Position numbers and translations under genes: made by a program. Of a DNA stretch of 10,031 nt, positions 6,873 through 10,031 are shown one piece after another; positions within the stretch are counted from its first letter, which is position 1; the number at the start of each line of letters is the position of its first letter. The DNA comes from Clostridia bacterium (GTDB lineage Bacteria > Bacillota > Clostridia > UBA1381), in the NCBI GenBank assembly GCA_900770405.1, contig CAAGKL010000175.1, forward strand, positions 1 through 10,031. The letters are read 5' to 3'. The notes under the pieces were generated by a model that ran no database searches, was not told where the DNA came from, and saw only the letters and a program-made list of their open reading frames with translations.

Positions 6873-7736
6873 CTACCTCCTCTTTCTTTTTACCGCGAAG
6901 TTAAGCGCGAGATTGATAATGAGTATAAAGACGAACAGCACAAGCGCTATCGAGAAAAGAGCCTCGCGCTGCAGCCCCGAGGAATAGGACATTTCCGACG
7001 CGACCGCCGTCGTTAAAAAGCGCACGCTTTTAAATAGCCCCGGCATATTCGCCACGTTGCCCGACACCATCATTACCGCCATCGCCTCGCCGATTGCGCG
7101 CCCTATTCCGAGCACGACCGAGGCGAGTATGCCGCTTTTTGCGGCGGGGAGGGTGACCTTGAAAAGCGTCTCGGTTTTCGTTGCGCCCAGCGCGAGCGAG
7201 CCCTCCTCGTATTCGTGCGGCACAGCCTCGATTGCGGTTTTTGACACGCTGATAACCGACGGAAGAATCATTACCGTCAATACGATGATTGCCGAAAACA
7301 GGTTCGCGCCGTCGGGCAGATTAAAGGTGTCGCGCACCGCCGGGACAATGATTATCATACCGACAAGTCCGTAGACAACCGACGGTATGCCGGCGAGCAG
7401 CTCGACCGCAGCGGAAATGAGCGAGCCGGTTTTTTTGCCGACGCCCTTGGCGATGTGCGCTGCGCACAATACGCCGAGCGGGACGCCCGGAATACAGGCG
7501 CCCGCCGTGCCGCAGACTGATGTCATTATAAAGGGGAGTATACCGTAGAGCGGCTGCTCTGCCGTAGGCCTCCAAACCGTGCCGAAGAAGAATTCGCGAA
7601 GTCCGATTTTGCCGATTGCCGGTGCGCCGGAGAATATCAGGAACACTGTGATTACCGCTACGAAGCCGAGCGCGACAAAGCCGCATACGGTGAAGATGGT
7701 GTTCATTGCGCGCTCGAGAGCCTTTGCCTTTTTCAT
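6873..7736 (-). CDS. pstC: Phosphate ABC transporter permease PstC
   Basis: PstC is the second channel subunit and the partner of PstA. It has 287 residues with hydrophobic segments near 13-36, 66-94, 108-132, 146-164, 202-225 and 258-281. The EAA loop around 170-197 (EYEEGSLALGATKTETLFKVTLP) docks on PstB. The segment IGRAIGEAMAVMMVSGN (211-227) is the characteristic PstC signature, and together with the position directly after pstS it separates PstC from PstA. I chose the ATG at 7736 because AAGG lies eight bases upstream, overlapping the pstS stop. An in-frame GTG at 7745 would add three residues and has no ribosome binding site. No hairpin is visible between pstS and pstC, so I see no sign of attenuation favouring pstS. 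Confidence 0.95.
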   Translation of the reverse strand: MKKAKALERAMNTIFTVCGFVALGFVAVITVFLIFSGAPAIGKIGLREFFFGTVWRPTAEQPLYGILPFIMTSVCGTAGACIPGVPLGVLCAAHIAKGVGKKTGSLISAAVELLAGIPSVVYGLVGMIIIVPAVRDTFNLPDGANLFSAIIVLTVMILPSVISVSKTAIEAVPHEYEEGSLALGATKTETLFKVTLPAAKSGILASVVLGIGRAIGEAMAVMMVSGNVANMPGLFKSVRFLTTAVASEMSYSSGLQREALFSIALVLFVFILIINLALNFAVKRKRR

Positions 7737-7746
7737 AGCGGACACC

Positions 7747-8556
7747 TTATCTTACTACCGGGATTGCTCCGGCTTTTTCGATGAGGCTGTCTGCGTCCTT
7801 GCTTGTCGCAAAGTCGAAGAATTTCTGTGCCGCAGGGGAGAGTGCGGTGCCCTTTTTGGTTACGAGCACGAAGTCTCTCTGGATTTTGTAGCTGCCGTCC
7901 TGGACGGTTTCCTTGGAGGGGGCTACATTCTCGACCTTGACAACCTTGATTTTGTCGCTGACCGCCGCGAGCGATGCATAGCCGATTGCGTTCGGGTTGC
8001 TCGCTACGCTCTGGATAACGTCGCCGGTCGAGGTGAGCTCCTGCGAGTACTGGCACTTGTCCTTGGTGCCGGTGATGGACTCGAAGCCGTCACGTGTGCC
8101 CGACGCTGCCTCTCTGCCGATTAACACGATCGGGCTGTTCTCGCCGCCGACCTCTGCCCAGCTCGTGATTTCGCCGGTGTAAATTTTGCCGATCTGCTCA
8201 ACCGTGAGGTTCTCGACGCCGTTTGCGGGGTTTGCGATAACCGCGATGCCGTCGATTGCGACAACCGTCTGCTCAAGCGTCGTCTTTTCGTCGTCCTTCA
8301 GATCGCGGCTCGAAAGACCGATGTCGCATCTGCCCTCCTCGCACGCCTTGATGCCCGAGCCCGAGCCGGTGGGGTTGTATGTAACCTTGACGCCGGAGTT
8401 ATCCTCCATATACGCCTCGCTCAGGTAGCCGATGACCTTCTCCATCGACGTCGAGCCGTCGGTGGACACCGTGCCGCCCTGCTCCGAGCCGCCGCAGCCC
8501 GTGAGCGCACCCGCTGCGAGCACTGCCGATAATGCAAACATAATAAGCTTTTTCAT
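7747..8556 (-). CDS. pstS: Phosphate-binding lipoprotein PstS
   Basis: PstS is the extracytoplasmic receptor that captures inorganic phosphate and delivers it to PstC/PstA. The 269-residue precursor has a short basic start (MKK), a hydrophobic stretch, and the lipobox LTGC with the lipidated cysteine at C21, so it is anchored in the membrane as in Gram-positive bacteria. Likely ligand loops are DGSTSM at 33-38, TGSGSG at 63-68, the CDIGLSSR segment with D78, and EAASGTRD at 149-156, all typical of PstS. The ATG at 8556 is favoured: GAGGAG lies nine bases upstream. The in-frame ATG at 8565 directly abuts that site and would disrupt it. It is first in the seven-gene operon and sits behind a PHO-box-like promoter, so it should be strongly induced on phosphate starvation. 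Confidence 0.95.
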   Translation of the reverse strand: MKKLIMFALSAVLAAGALTGCGGSEQGGTVSTDGSTSMEKVIGYLSEAYMEDNSGVKVTYNPTGSGSGIKACEEGRCDIGLSSRDLKDDEKTTLEQTVVAIDGIAVIANPANGVENLTVEQIGKIYTGEITSWAEVGGENSPIVLIGREAASGTRDGFESITGTKDKCQYSQELTSTGDVIQSVASNPNAIGYASLAAVSDKIKVVKVENVAPSKETVQDGSYKIQRDFVLVTKKGTALSPAAQKFFDFATSKDADSLIEKAGAIPVVR

Positions 8557-8565
8557 AATTAACAT

Positions 8566-8571
8566 CTCCTC
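8566..8571 (-). promoter_or_regulatory. Ribosome binding site deciding the pstS start
   Basis: GAGGAG on the minus strand, nine bases before the ATG at 8556. The upstream in-frame ATG at 8565 directly follows it with no spacing, so it is unlikely to be used. Confidence 0.75.
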
Positions 8572-8590
8572 AAAAATTTTTTACAGCCTG

Positions 8591-8596
8591 ATTATA
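8591..8596 (-). promoter_or_regulatory. -10 box of the pstS promoter
   Basis: A perfect TATAAT on the minus strand, with a predicted start near 8584 and a leader of about 28 bases. At the expected -35 distance the sequence is TTCGGA, a poor match, which suggests the promoter needs an activator. The adjacent TTAACA repeats fit PhoB as that activator. Confidence 0.75.
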
Positions 8597-8606
8597 CCGC
8601 GGGCTA

Positions 8607-8646
8607 TGTTAACTCCGAAAGTCAGTTTATGTTAATTCTGTGTAAA
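8607..8646 (-). promoter_or_regulatory. Probable PHO box (PhoB/PhoP operator) upstream of pstS
   Basis: On the minus strand there are three direct hexamers: TTTACA (8641-8646), TTAACA (8630-8635) and TTAACA (8607-8612). The first two are 11 bases apart and the third follows after 23 bases, about two helical turns. The intermediate slot (near 8619-8624, TGACTT) is degenerate. The spacing and sequence agree with the Firmicutes PhoP consensus TT(A/T/C)ACA in direct repeats. The array spans roughly -23 to -62 from the predicted start and covers the place of the missing -35 box. Confidence 0.75.
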
Positions 8647-8647
8647 C

Positions 8648-8675
8648 AAAAAAACTGTCGCTGATGCGACAGTTT
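8648..8675 (-). terminator. Rho-independent terminator after nrdG
   Basis: Perfect 10-bp stem with arms at 8652-8661 (AAACTGTCGC) and 8666-8675 and a four-base loop. On the minus strand it is followed by seven T residues (8648-8654). It begins about nine bases after the nrdG stop and insulates the pst promoter from nrdDG transcription. The first PHO-box repeat starts one base beyond the T tract. Confidence 0.9.
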
Positions 8676-8684
8676 CTTACATAT

Positions 8685-9206
8685 TTACTTGTCCCACAAT
8701 ACGACCCCGCCCGTCTCGCGCGTTTTCGCAAGGTCGATAAGGCGCTGGTTTGACGAACCGCGGAATTTGAGGGAAATATCATATAGCTCCTCGATAAATT
8801 CGCCATCGACCAGCACGTCGGCAAGCACGAGCAGCGGCTCGGTTGCCTCGCAGTAATTCGCCCCGCCGGGCGCGAGGTCGCGCTCCAAGGTCGAGCCGGT
8901 GAAAAGCCAGATGCTTTTTTCGGGAAAGCGCTGTCGTACATTCTTTAAAAAAGGCAGCAGGTCGCGCTGATTTTCCTTCTCGAACGGCTCGCCGCCGAGC
9001 ACCGTCAGCCCGCTGATGTAGCCGGGCGCAAGCGCCGCGAGGATTTCCTCCTCGGTATCGGCGGTAAACGGCGCGCCGTATTTAAAATCCCAGGTCGCGC
9101 TGTTAAAGCAGCTTTTGCACCGCCTGCGGCAGCCTGACACGAACAGCGATACCCGCACGCCGGGACCGTTTGCGATGTCGTATTTCTTTATTTCGCCGTA
9201 GTACAT
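8685..9206 (-). CDS. nrdG: Anaerobic ribonucleotide reductase activating protein (radical SAM)
   Basis: NrdG is a radical-SAM enzyme that cleaves S-adenosylmethionine to place the glycyl radical on NrdD. Its 173 residues fit the family. The 4Fe-4S cluster motif is CRRRCKSC, with cysteines 26, 30 and 33 in the NrdG/pyruvate formate-lyase activase spacing CX3CX2C. It is preceded by the NGPGVRVSLFVSGC segment seen in NrdG. GGEP at 71-74 is the SAM-binding motif. The ATG at 9206 has AAGGAG nine bases upstream, and the gap to the nrdD stop is only 13 bases, so the pair is co-transcribed. The enzyme works only without oxygen, which fits an anaerobe. A terminator follows immediately. Confidence 0.95.
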   Translation of the reverse strand: MYYGEIKKYDIANGPGVRVSLFVSGCRRRCKSCFNSATWDFKYGAPFTADTEEEILAALAPGYISGLTVLGGEPFEKENQRDLLPFLKNVRQRFPEKSIWLFTGSTLERDLAPGGANYCEATEPLLVLADVLVDGEFIEELYDISLKFRGSSNQRLIDLAKTRETGGVVLWDK

Positions 9207-9219
9207 ACGAAAAATCTCC

Positions 9220-10031
9220 TTACAGATGCAGCACGCGCTCCTTTATCTCGGCGGTTCTGCCCTGATTCCAGAACTGCGTGCCGATGTACCCGCAGGTACG
9301 CCGCGCGACGTTCATCTTGTTCTGGTCGCGGTTGCCGCAGTTCGGGCACTCCCAGACGAGCTTGCCGTCGTCCTCGACGATGCGGATTTCGCCGTCATAG
9401 CCGCAAACCTGGCAGTAATCGCTTTTTGTGTTCAGCTCCGCATACATAATGTTGTCGTAGATGAACTGCATAACCGAAAGCACCGCCTCGAGGTTGTGCT
9501 GCATATTCGGGATTTCCACATAGGAAATCGCGCCGCCGGGCGACAGTGCCTGAAATTTCGCCTCAAGCGCCAGCTTTTTGAAGGCGTCTATCGGCTCAGT
9601 AACGTGCACGTGATAGCTGTTGGTGATGTAGTTTTTGTCGGTTACGCCCTTGACGATGCCGAAACGTTTTTGCAGCGCCTTTGCGAATTTGTAGGTCGTG
9701 CTCTCGAGCGGCGTACCGTAGAGGGAATAGTCGATGTTCTCCGCCGCTTTCCATTTCGCGGTGTAGCCGTTGAGCATATGCATAATCTCGAGCCCGAGCG
9801 CCTCGCCCTCCGGCTCGGTAAGCTTTTTGCCGTTCAGGCTGTAAACGCATTCCCACAGACCGGCATAGCCGAGCGAAAGCGTCGAATAGCCGCCGTGCAG
9901 GTATTTGTCGATTTTCTCGCCCTTTGCAAGGCGCGCAAGTGCGCCGTGCTGCCACAAAATCGGCGCAACATCGGACGGAGTGCCCGACAGGCGCTCGTGG
10001 CGGCATTGCAGCGCGCGGTGGCACAGCTCCA
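9220..10031 (-). CDS. nrdD: Anaerobic ribonucleoside-triphosphate reductase, C-terminal part (partial at window edge)
   Basis: NrdD is the class III ribonucleotide reductase that makes deoxyribonucleotides from ribonucleoside triphosphates without oxygen, using a glycyl radical. The frame is open to the window edge, giving 269 residues from 10029 to the stop at 9220, roughly the last 40% of a protein of 700 or so residues. The fragment starts inside RHERLSGTPSDVAPI and continues through YGTPLESTTYKFAK. Near the C terminus lie the zinc ribbon CQVC and CPNC (cysteines 206, 209, 228 and 231 of the fragment) and RRTCGYIG. In that motif G247 (bases 9289-9291) is the predicted radical glycine. All of these are intact. 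The first methionine-like codon in this frame, TTG at 9957, is an internal leucine and not a start. The gene is followed directly by nrdG, its activase. Confidence 0.96.
   Translation of the reverse strand, partial: ELCHRALQCRHERLSGTPSDVAPILWQHGALARLAKGEKIDKYLHGGYSTLSLGYAGLWECVYSLNGKKLTEPEGEALGLEIMHMLNGYTAKWKAAENIDYSLYGTPLESTTYKFAKALQKRFGIVKGVTDKNYITNSYHVHVTEPIDAFKKLALEAKFQALSPGGAISYVEIPNMQHNLEAVLSVMQFIYDNIMYAELNTKSDYCQVCGYDGEIRIVEDDGKLVWECPNCGNRDQNKMNVARRTCGYIGTQFWNQGRTAEIKERVLHL

Noticed and set aside
8557..8580. The AT-rich palindrome AAAAATTTTT in the pstS leader as a possible attenuator or riboswitch.
   Set aside because: The leader is only about 28 bases, far too short for a riboswitch, and the palindrome has no GC pairs to form a stable stem.
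9955..9957. TTG at 9957 as the start of a short 245-residue NrdD.
   Set aside because: The frame stays open upstream to the window edge and encodes conserved NrdD sequence (RHERLSGTPSDVAPI), so this codon is an internal leucine.

Overview
The window reads as chromosomal DNA of a Gram-positive, anaerobic bacterium in the class Clostridia, probably an uncultured gut-type lineage. Four things point there: a clostridial-type topoisomerase IV B subunit, an oxygen-sensitive class III ribonucleotide reductase (NrdD/NrdG), a PhoR with a large extracytoplasmic domain, and PHO-box-like repeats of the Firmicutes TTAACA type. The coding DNA looks GC-rich while the short intergenic regions are AT-rich. 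Taxonomy is inference from protein style only. Every gene I can support lies on the minus strand, so transcription runs right to left. The first 19 bases match the Illumina TruSeq read-2 adapter, so the left edge is most likely a contig end with untrimmed adapter.

In transcription order: (1) 9220-10031, the C-terminal part of nrdD (anaerobic ribonucleotide reductase), then nrdG (its radical-SAM activase), ended by an intrinsic terminator. (2) A compact regulatory region (8591-8646) with three TTAACA-like direct repeats and a perfect TATAAT but no good -35 box, upstream of pstS. (3) A complete phosphate module, pstS-pstC-pstA-pstB-phoU-phoB-phoR, tightly packed with overlaps or gaps of a few bases, with a probable secondary promoter inside the end of phoU. 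It closes with a strong terminator containing a perfect 16-bp stem. (4) A near-consensus sigma-A promoter and parE (topoisomerase IV subunit B). A second gene, possibly parC, may begin just before the contig edge.

The phosphate genes form a closed control loop. PstS captures phosphate outside the membrane, PstC/PstA form the channel and PstB powers it. PhoU links transporter activity to the sensor kinase PhoR, and PhoR phosphorylates PhoB. PhoB probably binds the repeats upstream of pstS and switches the operon on when phosphate is scarce. The neighbouring nrdDG and parE units are housekeeping functions with their own transcription boundaries.

I looked on both strands for an undescribed system and did not find one. 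All coding space is explained by known families, there are no stretches over 300 bases without a gene, and I saw no mobile elements, CRISPR arrays or RNA genes. The points most worth a second look are the adapter remnant, the PHO-box architecture, and the promoter inside phoU. Several start codons were moved to match visible ribosome binding sites: parE, phoR, phoB, pstC and pstS.
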